DNA of 57,127 nt from Gluconobacter kondonii. Its GTDB lineage: Bacteria > Pseudomonadota > Alphaproteobacteria > Acetobacterales > Acetobacteraceae. The notes under the pieces are model-generated. The model saw only the letters and a program-made list of their open reading frames with translations, was not told the origin of the DNA and searched no databases. Positions 1 to 6,681 of the stretch are shown here, in pieces; within the stretch, counting starts at the first letter, position 1, and each line of letters opens with the position of its first letter. The stretch is taken from assembly GCF_002723995.1 (NCBI RefSeq), contig NZ_BEWP01000011.1:1-57127 (forward strand), written 5' to 3'. The translations under genes and the position numbers were made by a program.

Positions 1-339
1 CGCGCGAACCCTTCAGGGCCGCCCCGATCCTTCTTTCCGCCTGCCCTTCAAATCACCCAAGGATCGGTATCGCAGAAAGACAAAAGACCGCTCCCTACCG
101 CCCTGATCTCTTTCTGTAAGCGTCCGAGAATTGCACGATTGACGGCTGCTTACGCCCTCGTTTCAGACGCCGGAGCACCGCCTCAAGTCTCATCAAAGCG
201 GACGCGTTTGATAAGGCACACTTGGCCTTATGCCAGAAAGAGCTTTTCCGCATATACCTTGAAGATAGCGCTTCCCCTAAACAGCAATCAAACCAATATT
301 ATATCATCCTGTTTTGCGATGTCCGCAAACCAAACAGCG

Positions 340-771
340 TTATTTGTTACGATGCAGTTGCTGGAAGACCCCAAGTCGATCTGTGATTTGCCAGTGTCCG
401 GTTAAACGCTCGTTGTTATCGAAGGTATAAACCGTTGCCCCGGACATACTTATCAGTCGGTCGGTCGCCGGAAAGCCAGGTAGATCACCCGTATGAGTGC
501 CGCTCCATAGCCAGGTCATCACGATATTCTGGCCGTCGGCAAACAATTCCTGAATATCAAACTTCTGGTCAGGGAAGGCCGCTCTTGATTTCTGGACCCT
601 ATCCTTGAAGCCGGCGCGATCAAGTGTTTTGCCATCCCACGGATCACCGGGGTCATGACGGATCGTGTATGCCTCCGCAACGTAATCGTCAGATGCGTCC
701 ACCTTTCCTTCGTCCCAAACGTGGTGAATAAAAGCAGCGAGACGTAGTTTGCGTTGATACGTCGTGGTCAT
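340..771 (-). CDS. SnoaL-like / NTF2-fold ester-cyclase-type protein
   Basis: A 143-residue protein with the size and pattern of the SnoaL-like NTF2 fold: an N-terminal helix (FIHHVWDEGK), the DPGDPWDGK region, the KSRAAFPDQKFDI stretch and the terminal beta strands (VMTWLWSGTHTGDLPGF). Family members are small cone-shaped barrels that act as cyclases or isomerases or bind ligands; the substrate cannot be read here. Its ATG overlaps the TGA of the upstream DUF2239 gene (ATGA), so the two are probably translated together. It is the distal cargo gene of the IS66-derived element. Confidence 0.8.
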   Translation of the reverse strand: MTTTYQRKLRLAAFIHHVWDEGKVDASDDYVAEAYTIRHDPGDPWDGKTLDRAGFKDRVQKSRAAFPDQKFDIQELFADGQNIVMTWLWSGTHTGDLPGFPATDRLISMSGATVYTFDNNERLTGHWQITDRLGVFQQLHRNK

Positions 772-1391
772 TGCTGTTCCTCTATGAGAGGTTTTTTTAA
801 AAGCTTCATGGCGTGATTACGAACGTCCGGTGGCCAAGTTGTCATCCGGCTGTTGAAAGCTTCGTAATCGCCAGCGAACAGAGCGCGGATCGCTTCTTCG
901 TAACCGGCAAGGTCACCGGCCAAGGCGGACAGGAAGCGATAGGTACGCTCATGCGCTGCGTTGCGATCGGCTTTTCCGCCATTTGTACGCCGCGCTTCGT
1001 CTACGATGCGGCGTAATGCTTGCGACGCTCCACCAGGCTGCTTTGCCAGCCATTCCCAGTGACGCGGCAGCAAAGTCACTTCGCGCGCGACCACGCCTAG
1101 TTTAGGGCGTCCCCGGGATCGGCTTGGCACATGAGTGTTCTCGTTCTGATGTCCAGACGCAAGCGCTTCCGCCTCGCTGGCCCCGGTCAACCGCGTGACA
1201 ATCTCCGCCGTACTGCCTCTGAGGTCGAGGTCAATGACCGCGCCGGACAAGTCGTTGAATGTCAGAATGGGGTCCTGCGCTTCAGCCTCTATGGCCTTGA
1301 TCATCAGGGCTACGTCGATCAGTGCGCCCGTTGCTATCTGGCGGGTTCCAGCGAAGGCCGTGCATGGAATGGAAAAATTTGTGCTCATCAT
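768..1391 (-). CDS. DUF2239 family protein
   Basis: A 207-residue protein recognised as DUF2239 by its N-terminal layout (TAFAGTRQIATGALIDVA, then ILTFNDLSG and VIDLDLRGS) and by the GRPKLGVVAREVTLLPRHWEWLA block near residue 94. The middle block resembles DNA-binding or regulatory proteins, but no biochemical function is established that I can name. It begins at an ATGATG pair (1391 or 1388) and is followed without a gap by the SnoaL-like gene. Its promoter region is shared with the divergent GIY-YIG gene and holds an 8-bp inverted repeat. It is cargo of the IS66-derived element. Confidence 0.82.
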   Translation of the reverse strand: MMSTNFSIPCTAFAGTRQIATGALIDVALMIKAIEAEAQDPILTFNDLSGAVIDLDLRGSTAEIVTRLTGASEAEALASGHQNENTHVPSRSRGRPKLGVVAREVTLLPRHWEWLAKQPGGASQALRRIVDEARRTNGGKADRNAAHERTYRFLSALAGDLAGYEEAIRALFAGDYEAFNSRMTTWPPDVRNHAMKLLKKPLIEEQQ

Positions 1392-1402
1392 CTTAATTAG
1401 AG

Positions 1403-1432
1403 CCGGGTATAAAACCCTGTCAATATACCCGG
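1403..1432. promoter_or_regulatory. Inverted-repeat operator candidate between divergent cargo genes
   Basis: CCGGGTAT (1403-1410) and ATACCCGG (1425-1432) form a perfect 8-bp inverted repeat with a 14-bp spacer. It lies between the DUF2239 start (1391) and the GIY-YIG start (1493), so one bound protein could control both cargo units. The binding protein is unknown; DUF2239 itself is a possible autoregulator, which is inference only. Confidence 0.5.
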
Positions 1433-1492
1433 GTAATATTGTGGGAGGTGAGTTTGAATGATATGATGCACGCTCTTGAGAAGGGACATCAT

Positions 1493-1831
1493 ATGAAAGC
1501 GAACGAGCGAAAGGCTGCCATCGACGCCTACAAGGAGCGGAAGGTCGAAGCTGGCATCTATCTCATCCGATGCGCAGCATCTTCTCATACGTGGGTCGGT
1601 AGTGCCCCTGATCTTTCGACTATTCAAAACCGTCTCTGGTTCACGCTGAGAAATGGGAGCAACCCGCACAAATTACTTCAGGATATGTGGGTGACACATG
1701 GATGCGAGGCATTTGATTTCGAAGTGCTAGAGCGACTGAAAGACAATGATAACCCCGCTTATATTCGAAACATCGCCCTCAAGAACCGTCATACTCATTG
1801 GATCGAAAAACTGAACGGCATCCGCATATAG
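1493..1831 (+). CDS. GIY-YIG nuclease family protein
   Basis: A 112-residue protein. The GIY half of the motif is clear (AGIYLIRC) and the second half is degenerate (TWVGSAPDL replaces YIGxTxDL), followed by a helix and the EVLERL strand typical of small stand-alone GIY-YIG domains. GIY-YIG domains cleave DNA using one metal ion; whether this one is active is open. The ATG at 1493 is chosen because AAGGGAC lies about eight bases upstream; a TTG at 1439 would add 18 residues. It is transcribed away from DUF2239 and is cargo of the IS66-derived element. Confidence 0.72.
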   Translation: MKANERKAAIDAYKERKVEAGIYLIRCAASSHTWVGSAPDLSTIQNRLWFTLRNGSNPHKLLQDMWVTHGCEAFDFEVLERLKDNDNPAYIRNIALKNRHTHWIEKLNGIRI

Positions 1832-1890
1832 CGGGCATTTGCAAAACAAAAGGTTTCGGGATGAATACGAACGCCTGCTTATAACAGGCT

Positions 1891-2799
1891 TCAATCAGAA
1901 AGCGGACAGTCTCCATCCCCCAATAAGCCGTTGGCGCTTTGGGGAAACGGAAGCAGTTCGCTGAGACGTGCGGCTGGATATTCATCGATCATGCGCGTCA
2001 GCCTGTCGCGCAGGATCGCAGCGTGTCGTCTCCGGACGCTTACCTCTTTCTTCATCTTCCTCCTCAGAACCTTCCGCTCCTGGCGCGCTTTCCGTCTCTT
2101 CTTTTCGCTGGCCTTCCAGCGGTCCCGCAGGACAGCCCGCAGCTCCGGGCACGCGGCACTGATCTGGCCGTAAGACTGACGCCGGAACCGGGCAACGCCG
2201 CCGAAGCGGTCGATCCCTGCCAGCAGGGTGCTCCTGCCGATCTCCGGATAGAAGATCACGCCAACGCCATCCTCCGCATCGGGTGTTGAGGGCAATCGAA
2301 GGAAGAGGGTGGCGAAGCCGTCCGTTGTCTCAACCCATTCCGGCGCTGGCCCTGCCTGTTGGCGCAAAGGCATCAGGTCAAAGTGTGGACAGTTCTCGGC
2401 TATGGCTACCGAGAGAGGCGGAGATCTGTGCCAGAAGCTGGCGCTACAGCCCGGCCAGTCTTTTGTGGCGTCTGTCGGAAACAGGATTCCGAAGACTGTG
2501 ATGAGATCCGCTTCATAGACAAGCTGCCCGCCCTGCCATTTGACGAAGCCCGGATCATCAAAGCAGTCGAAATATTCCATGCCCCGGATACTGACGTCCG
2601 GATACTCGTCGGACAGGCCATGGCCGTGGTCAAGGAACGACGTTCCGATCCCGCTTTCGAGGGTCATCACCAGTGTGGTGTCGTCTTCCCACGTCATCTG
2701 ATCCAGCGCGCAGGTGCGGTAGGCGCGTTCTTCTGCGATCTGGCGCAGACGATCCTGCGGTCCTGTGAGGGTAAAGACGGTTGTGACGTGAGTCGCCAT
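1891..2799 (-). CDS. Hypothetical backbone protein with an IS66-derived C-terminal tail
   Basis: A 302-residue protein that I do not recognise. It starts at the second of two in-frame ATGs because AAAGGA is correctly spaced only for that one. The first 265 or so residues are native and end in a Lys/Arg-rich helix (RKMKKE). From 2043 downward the frame runs into the right end of the IS66-derived element and continues in the tnpC frame (LTRMIDEYPAARLSELLPF) to a stop at 1891. Removing the element and one target copy restores an uninterrupted frame ending at a TGA at 48-50, with about 18 different terminal residues. The gene is therefore an insertion-made chimera. Confidence 0.7.
   Translation of the reverse strand: MATHVTTVFTLTGPQDRLRQIAEERAYRTCALDQMTWEDDTTLVMTLESGIGTSFLDHGHGLSDEYPDVSIRGMEYFDCFDDPGFVKWQGGQLVYEADLITVFGILFPTDATKDWPGCSASFWHRSPPLSVAIAENCPHFDLMPLRQQAGPAPEWVETTDGFATLFLRLPSTPDAEDGVGVIFYPEIGRSTLLAGIDRFGGVARFRRQSYGQISAACPELRAVLRDRWKASEKKRRKARQERKVLRRKMKKEVSVRRRHAAILRDRLTRMIDEYPAARLSELLPFPQSANGLLGDGDCPLSD
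1930..2012 (-). pseudogene. tnpC: tnpC (IS66 transposase) 3' remnant
   Basis: About 83 bases match the 3' end of the intact tnpC at 38180-38262, from TTGGCGCTTTGGGGAAA through the codons for LTRMID.YPAARLSELLPFPQSAN, with scattered substitutions. It shows that the cargo element arose from an IS66 element by loss of the segment between the tnpC tail and the right end. The remnant is translated as the tail of the neighbouring backbone gene. Confidence 0.88.
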
Positions 2800-2824
2800 G
2801 GGGAACATCCTTTTTCATTTTCTG

Positions 2825-2942
2825 GATGCTTTCCTGCGGGCGCAGACGGCTGGCCGGGACAATGGCGCGCCCTCCAGGGCGCGGGCCGCGTGCGGCCGGA
2901 CCATTGTGGCGACCGGACGGCCTGTGCTGTCCCTTTCTGTCT
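2825..2942. repeat. Structured intergenic module, copy i
   Basis: A GC-rich foldback region lies between the HTH gene stop (2943) and the start of the next minus-strand gene (2799). The outer arms are ACAATGG (2859-2865) and CCATTGT (2901-2907). Inside are two perfect hairpins: CGCGCCC/GGGCGCG (2866-2872/2877-2883) and GGCCGC/GCGGCC (2884-2889/2892-2897). A pyrimidine-rich stretch follows on the plus strand. The layout of one outer stem with inner hairpins, placed 5' of a start codon, matches the other copies. Confidence 0.6.
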
Positions 2943-3182
2943 CTACTTCGGCTCGTCTCTGTTCATTCCGCTCGATATGCCACTCTCGACCTTGAGAGCA
3001 AAAAGTTCCCAGAAGGCCGGATGCATGGTGCGATCACCACTTTCCCATCGCTTCCAGGTCAGGGGTGTGACGTGAACAAGAGACGCAGCGCTCACCTGTG
3101 TCAGGCCCGCATCGAGACGGGCTTGACGGATTGCCCGAGGAGAAATGCCCTCGACGTCAGCCGCCCTCAATAACCCAGCCAT
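2943..3182 (-). CDS. Small XRE-like helix-turn-helix protein
   Basis: A 79-residue protein with a helix-turn-helix of the XRE/Cro type: AIRQARLDAGLTQVSAASLVHVTPLTWKRWESG reads as the usual helices 1-4, with the conserved Q after GLT and W in the recognition region. It likely binds DNA as a plasmid regulator. Its start lies 16 bases inside the end of the upstream 218-residue gene, so both belong to one transcript. The target is unknown; the palindromic promoter at 3854-3874 of this operon is an obvious candidate for autoregulation, which is inference. Confidence 0.75.
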   Translation of the reverse strand: MAGLLRAADVEGISPRAIRQARLDAGLTQVSAASLVHVTPLTWKRWESGDRTMHPAFWELFALKVESGISSGMNRDEPK

Positions 3183-3823
3183 GCCCGCTTGAAATGACCT
3201 GCCTGCTTAAGTCCGGCCTTCGTCCGATTAAGGCTAGCGATCAACGTAGCGTCGGCCCGCCCCTGCGGCGAGAGGTCGAAGTCTTCGCCGTATTCGCCGA
3301 TTTTATCCATACTGGCTTCGTCTATTTCACAGCGACCGTCGGGAAAGATCCAGACACCTGACAGGATACGATCCCCGGTTCTGTGCTGTAGCTCAATGCG
3401 ATCGGAATAATGAGGAATGTCGTCACGCATCGCAACTGCCCCCGTTTCGTCATGCCGCATCGAGCACTCTGTCGCGATTTCAAACCCGTCGTCCAGCTTC
3501 ACACTGCCGAGATTGCGCGTCTCACCCGTTGAGAAATGCCAGCCTGACAGAGCCAGTCTGTCCACTTCGGTCTTTCCGACCTTACGAATGGCCTTCGCGA
3601 CATCGTCGGCCGTAGGCGTAACCCCAAGGAAAACAGCAACCCTTTTCGTGACGGCGCTGTCTTCGAGCGAGAAATAGCCTTGCGACGGCGCAGCCAGGAG
3701 CAGGACCCTTCCTTCCTCATCGCGCTGAACGCCATCTGTCACCCGTCCTATCGCTTCGACGGTGGCGCGACGCTGCACTTCCTTTTCAAGTTCGCGCATC
3801 CGGTAAGTGTCAAACTTTGGCAT
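3167..3823 (-). CDS. Hypothetical protein, 218 aa
   Basis: I do not recognise this soluble, charged protein. It has a short N-terminal helical segment (MRELEKEVQRRATVEAIGRV), then an alternating strand/helix body with WHFSTGETRNLG near the middle and no cysteines suggesting a metal site apart from one in TECSMRHD. An RBS (GAGGA) sits 7 bases before the ATG. It is the first gene of a two-gene operon with the HTH protein downstream and has a well-formed promoter overlapped by a perfect palindrome. A role in plasmid maintenance is possible but not shown. Confidence 0.65.
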   Translation of the reverse strand: MPKFDTYRMRELEKEVQRRATVEAIGRVTDGVQRDEEGRVLLLAAPSQGYFSLEDSAVTKRVAVFLGVTPTADDVAKAIRKVGKTEVDRLALSGWHFSTGETRNLGSVKLDDGFEIATECSMRHDETGAVAMRDDIPHYSDRIELQHRTGDRILSGVWIFPDGRCEIDEASMDKIGEYGEDFDLSPQGRADATLIASLNRTKAGLKQAGHFKRAWLGY

Positions 3824-3850
3824 GGAAAGATCCTCGCTTTTGAGATCTTT

Positions 3851-3878
3851 ACTATAGTATCCATTGGATACTATTCAA
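3851..3878 (-). promoter_or_regulatory. Promoter with embedded perfect palindrome
   Basis: On the minus strand TTGAAT (3878-3873) and TATAGT (3856-3851) are spaced 16 bp apart and fit -35 and -10 boxes for the gene starting at 3823. The spacer and -10 overlap ATAGTATCC-ATT-GGATACTAT (3854-3874), a perfect 9-bp inverted repeat. A repressor bound there would block the promoter. A one-mismatch relative of the palindrome core, TATCCAATGAATA, lies at 10443-10455 upstream of the TOPRIM gene. Confidence 0.62.
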
Positions 3879-4015
3879 AGAAAAAAACGGCTGATCTTAG
3901 ATTTTTATCAAATCTTTCAGTCGCAGACGACATGCGTAGTCTGAGGTCATGATCGGCTACATGAGGGCATGCGCGTGATATTACAGGGCTTCTATATATC
4001 TGAGGATCTTCTTGA

Positions 4016-4609
4016 ATGGTTCGCCTGAGGCTGAAGCCCCGGGGTGGGCCTTCGCGCATCGAGCGGAGCGACAGTGCGCACGCGGCCTGGAAGAGCCTTC
4101 AGGCTGAACTCAAGGGTGCTAAAGGCGAGGACAGGATCCGCACCCTCCTGAAAGAACTGGGACGGCCCAGCCTCCATGACGTTCACCTTCCCAAGGCCTC
4201 TGGTGATGGCACGACCCAGATTGACCATCTCGTCCTTTTGCCCCGTGGTCTCATGGTCATCGAGACGAAGCACTTCGCAGGCCGTTTGAGCGGGCATCCG
4301 AATGACGAATACTGGCGCCAACGTCTTGGGAAGGAGGAAGAAGGCCGGCTGATCTACAGCCCCGTCCGCCAGAACGCAGGCCATTGCGCGGCGGTCCGCG
4401 CCATCACCTCGCAGGCCTGTCTGGATGTGGAGATCCTGAGCCGCGTAGTCCTCACCGGACGCGCCAGCCTCAGCCCGGCCCTAGAGTCCAGTGTCAGATC
4501 GCCGGACGCTCTGGCAAACGAACTGAGACAAAGTGGCGAAGAGGCTTCAGGAGTGATGATGGGCGTGTGGCAGAGGATTGTGCACGTCGCCCGTCATACA
4601 AGAAAATAG
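4016..4609 (+). CDS. NERD domain-containing protein
   Basis: A 197-residue protein with a NERD (nuclease-related) domain at about residues 35-140: GEDR at 37-40, TQIDHLVLLPRGLMVIETK with D70 and the E/K of the IETK strand, then FAGRLSG and the W of YWRQ. NERD is related to PD-(D/E)xK nuclease folds and often occurs on plasmids or in mobile DNA; activity here is not proven. It is a single plus-strand gene in an otherwise minus-strand block, with GAGG about ten bases before the ATG. Its C-terminal third (SPALESSVRSPDALANEL) may contact DNA or partners. Confidence 0.85.
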   Translation: MVRLRLKPRGGPSRIERSDSAHAAWKSLQAELKGAKGEDRIRTLLKELGRPSLHDVHLPKASGDGTTQIDHLVLLPRGLMVIETKHFAGRLSGHPNDEYWRQRLGKEEEGRLIYSPVRQNAGHCAAVRAITSQACLDVEILSRVVLTGRASLSPALESSVRSPDALANELRQSGEEASGVMMGVWQRIVHVARHTRK

Positions 4610-4621
4610 GCGCACAGTGCC

Positions 4622-4987
4622 TTAGTCCGTGCCAATCCCAATCGCGGCGGCCGTATATCGGGTTGTCGGCAGGATCCGGACAACCGCCTCACCGCCAACA
4701 TCAGAAAGATACAGCAGCCCGTCCTTCGGACAGCCCAGGGGGCGCCCATCCGGATCAAGCACCAGACGCAGGCTGGCGATCGGGCTGACTTCATAAACGT
4801 GATGCTCGTCCCAGGAGACGAACGCATGCGTCCGTCCCTTTTCGACCACGGTATGCAGCGTTCCCGGGAGAATACCTCGGGTTTTCTGCTTCAGACGCTC
4901 TGACATGAACTGACCAACAGCCTCTTTCTGCTGCTCGGTCAGGCTCTCATATGTGCAGGGGGCGGGATAGATCGGTTCACCAGTCAC
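4622..4987 (-). CDS. Hypothetical protein, 121 aa
   Basis: Unrecognised. The start is a GTG at 4987 preceded by AAGGA eight bases away. The protein is soluble, begins with a helical part (YESLTEQQKEAVGQFMSERL) and continues as beta-rich sequence with HAFVSWDEHHVYEVSP and DPDGRPLGCPKDGLLYLSDVGG. Nothing in it points to an enzyme. It ends 12 bases from the convergent NERD gene and lies downstream of the acidic 131-residue gene on the same strand, separated by 67 bases. Confidence 0.55.
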   Translation of the reverse strand: MTGEPIYPAPCTYESLTEQQKEAVGQFMSERLKQKTRGILPGTLHTVVEKGRTHAFVSWDEHHVYEVSPIASLRLVLDPDGRPLGCPKDGLLYLSDVGGEAVVRILPTTRYTAAAIGIGTD

Positions 4988-5054
4988 GCGGCCAGTCCTT
5001 CCTTGCTGAGATGGATAAGGAAAGCGCCAAAGGTGCCTCCCTTATCGGGACAGG

Positions 5055-5450
5055 TCAGTGTTTTGCCGAGGCCTGGCGTTGTTCGTCAATAAAGTCAGTG
5101 ACGTCTTTGAGGACGCCATCCGGAATTTCCTCACCGTCATCAAGATCGACTTCCAGACCGTCGGCCGGTGCCTCCGTGCTCCCCGCAGACAGACCGAGAC
5201 AGAGATCCGGATCCTCAGGATCGTAATCGACCCGCACAGCCCATCCATCCGACAAAAAGACGAAATCGCTGAGCAGGCCGTCATCCTCAAGATCGTCGCC
5301 ATCCTCAGCCTCGTCGGCGTCTGACGGCAGATCGGAGGCCTTGCAGACACCCGCATACAGGCCGGGAAAAGCCGTGTTCAGCGCATCCACAACCTGCTGG
5401 GTCTGCGGACGGAACGGTCCGGTCTTTGAGACCGGCATGACATCACACAT
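5055..5450 (-). CDS. Acidic hypothetical protein, 131 aa
   Basis: An unrecognised, strongly acidic protein, with clusters such as DADEAEDGDDLEDDG near the middle and DLDDGEE near the end. There are no membrane segments. The ATG at 5450 overlaps the TGA of the upstream secreted-protein gene by one base (TGATG), which suggests coupled translation. Strongly acidic plasmid proteins are sometimes DNA mimics or partners of basic proteins; that is only a possibility here. Confidence 0.6.
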   Translation of the reverse strand: MCDVMPVSKTGPFRPQTQQVVDALNTAFPGLYAGVCKASDLPSDADEAEDGDDLEDDGLLSDFVFLSDGWAVRVDYDPEDPDLCLGLSAGSTEAPADGLEVDLDDGEEIPDGVLKDVTDFIDEQRQASAKH

Positions 5451-5821
5451 CAGTTCAGCTTCCAGCAGGTGGAGGTCACATGCTGACTGAAGGTCAGGCG
5501 TGTGTTGCCATTGTGATCACCCATCAGCTCGCACCGTACCCAGGTATAGGGCTGTGCCGCGCCGTTGTCCTTCTGAAGGATCAGGATATTGCCTTCCTCG
5601 CCGGCGCTGGAATGGATGAGGTAGTTCTTATTCAGAAGATCCTGAAGACTGTCAGGGATGACTTCGAATGTGGTTGGGACAGAGGCCGCATGGCCTCTGG
5701 TCATGGGTGCCGGGGTCGCAATCCCCATACTCCCAAGAGCCGGATCAAGGGCCATGGCGGGCGACAGGGCAGCGGCCGTAAGGCCTGCTGCCAAGGCGAA
5801 AGAAAAAAGAAAACGGGTCAC
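5450..5821 (-). CDS. Small secreted hypothetical protein
   Basis: A 123-residue protein with a clear Sec signal peptide: basic start MTRFLF, hydrophobic FALAAGLTAAALSP and a cleavage site after AMA at about residue 24. The mature part (about 99 residues) has two cysteines (C107 and C119 by count) that could form a disulfide in the periplasm. Translation starts at GTG 5821, with AAGGAC upstream. It is the first gene of a pair with the acidic protein, coupled through TGATG. Function is unknown. Confidence 0.68.
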   Translation of the reverse strand: MTRFLFSFALAAGLTAAALSPAMALDPALGSMGIATPAPMTRGHAASVPTTFEVIPDSLQDLLNKNYLIHSSAGEEGNILILQKDNGAAQPYTWVRCELMGDHNGNTRLTFSQHVTSTCWKLN

Positions 5822-5907
5822 GGTCTGTCCTTGCAGTTCACTGGATCTGAAAAGATCGCTTTACTCTGCAAAGGTAAAGACCGCTTCTGCGACTTCCCAG
5901 AAGAGAC

Positions 5908-6399
5908 TCAGACCTTTGCAGGACGTCCGCGCCGCTTCTGCGGGATCTTCCGGACCTCGACCTCGGTTTCTTCCGGCTCGGGTGCAGGCTGGCTCCGGCC
6001 ACCTTTCACGATCCCAAGACCGATCTTATGCGCCAGCGCGGTCCGATGACGGGAATAGCCCGGAGCCGTCATGGGATAGTCGCTCGGCAGTCCCCATTTC
6101 GCGCGGTATTCGTCCGGTGTCAGGTCAAAAGCATTTTTGAGATGGCGCTTGAGGAGTTTCAGCTTCTTTCCGTCTTCGAGACAGATGATGTAATCCTCGA
6201 ACACGGAGCGCTTCGGATTGACGGCCGGGACCAGAGCTACCGGGGCCTCTTCAGGCGCCTGGCCTGCGGAGGCAAGGGCTGCATGAACACTCCGGATCAG
6301 CTCGGGAAGCTGCTCTACCGGGGTGTCCTGAGCGCTGACATAGCTCTTAACAATACTGGCTGTCAGATAACGAAAATCTGTCTCAATGCCTGAGGTCAC
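5908..6399 (-). CDS. MucR/Ros family transcriptional regulator with AT-hook tail
   Basis: A MucR/Ros-type DNA-binding protein of about 163 residues. The family signatures are present: the N-terminal LTASIVKSYVSAQ, the core YIICLEDGKKLKLLKRHLK and the following LTPDEYRAKWGLPSDYPMTAPGY. Ros binds zinc through Cys-Asp-His-His; here C, D and the first H are visible but the final His is absent (RHLKNAFD). The C terminus ends in KRRGRP, an AT-hook-like element. GTG at 6399 fits the AAGG ribosome site; a TTG at 6417 is the alternative. It may be a global or plasmid-specific silencer. Confidence 0.88.
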   Translation of the reverse strand: MTSGIETDFRYLTASIVKSYVSAQDTPVEQLPELIRSVHAALASAGQAPEEAPVALVPAVNPKRSVFEDYIICLEDGKKLKLLKRHLKNAFDLTPDEYRAKWGLPSDYPMTAPGYSRHRTALAHKIGLGIVKGGRSQPAPEPEETEVEVRKIPQKRRGRPAKV

Positions 6400-6465
6400 T
6401 TCAATACCTTTTTTCAAATCTCAACTGAGCAGTGTGGCAGTCTATACGAAAGATAACCTGATGCA

Positions 6466-6678
6466 TCACTGAGGCCGCGTGGTTCTTTGCATGGGCGGCG
6501 GGGGAACGCCTCGCCCCAGGTGGCGATGCTCGGAGCAGTAATGTGTATCGCCCTTCACTCCGGTAAACCCGAAAGCCGCCCCCTTCCCGCAGACCTCGCA
6601 GTCATACAGCCAGCCAGACTTCGTCCTGCGCAGGCGGGACGTATAAGGCCTGTCGTCAGACCCGTGATGATCGGACAT
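6466..6678 (-). CDS. Small CxxC zinc-binding-like protein
   Basis: A 70-residue protein with CEVCGKG and, about twenty residues later, HYCSEHRH, a spacing that could bind one zinc ion (C-C-C-H). It is otherwise rich in Arg, Pro and Gly, ending in PPPPMQRTTRP. It begins three bases after the stop of the UvrD-like helicase and is the last gene of the TOPRIM-helicase operon. A nucleic-acid-binding accessory of the helicase is plausible from its position only. Confidence 0.6.
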   Translation of the reverse strand: MSDHHGSDDRPYTSRLRRTKSGWLYDCEVCGKGAAFGFTGVKGDTHYCSEHRHLGRGVPPPPMQRTTRPQ

Positions 6679-6681
6679 CCC

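Larger units (their letters stand above)
116..2043. mobile_element. IS66-derived non-autonomous cargo element
   Basis: Both ends carry the IS66-type terminus GTAAGCGTCCG: it starts at 116 on the plus strand, and its complement ends at 2043. The eight bases before the left end (108-115, CTCTTTCT) repeat exactly after the right end (2044-2051), as expected for the 8-bp target duplication of IS66 elements. Inside are a SnoaL-like gene, a DUF2239 gene, a GIY-YIG gene and only the 3' tail of tnpC (1930-2012); tnpA, tnpB and most of tnpC are missing. The full-length relative at 36620-40872 has the same ends and tnpC tail and could supply transposase in trans; that is inference. Confidence 0.88.
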
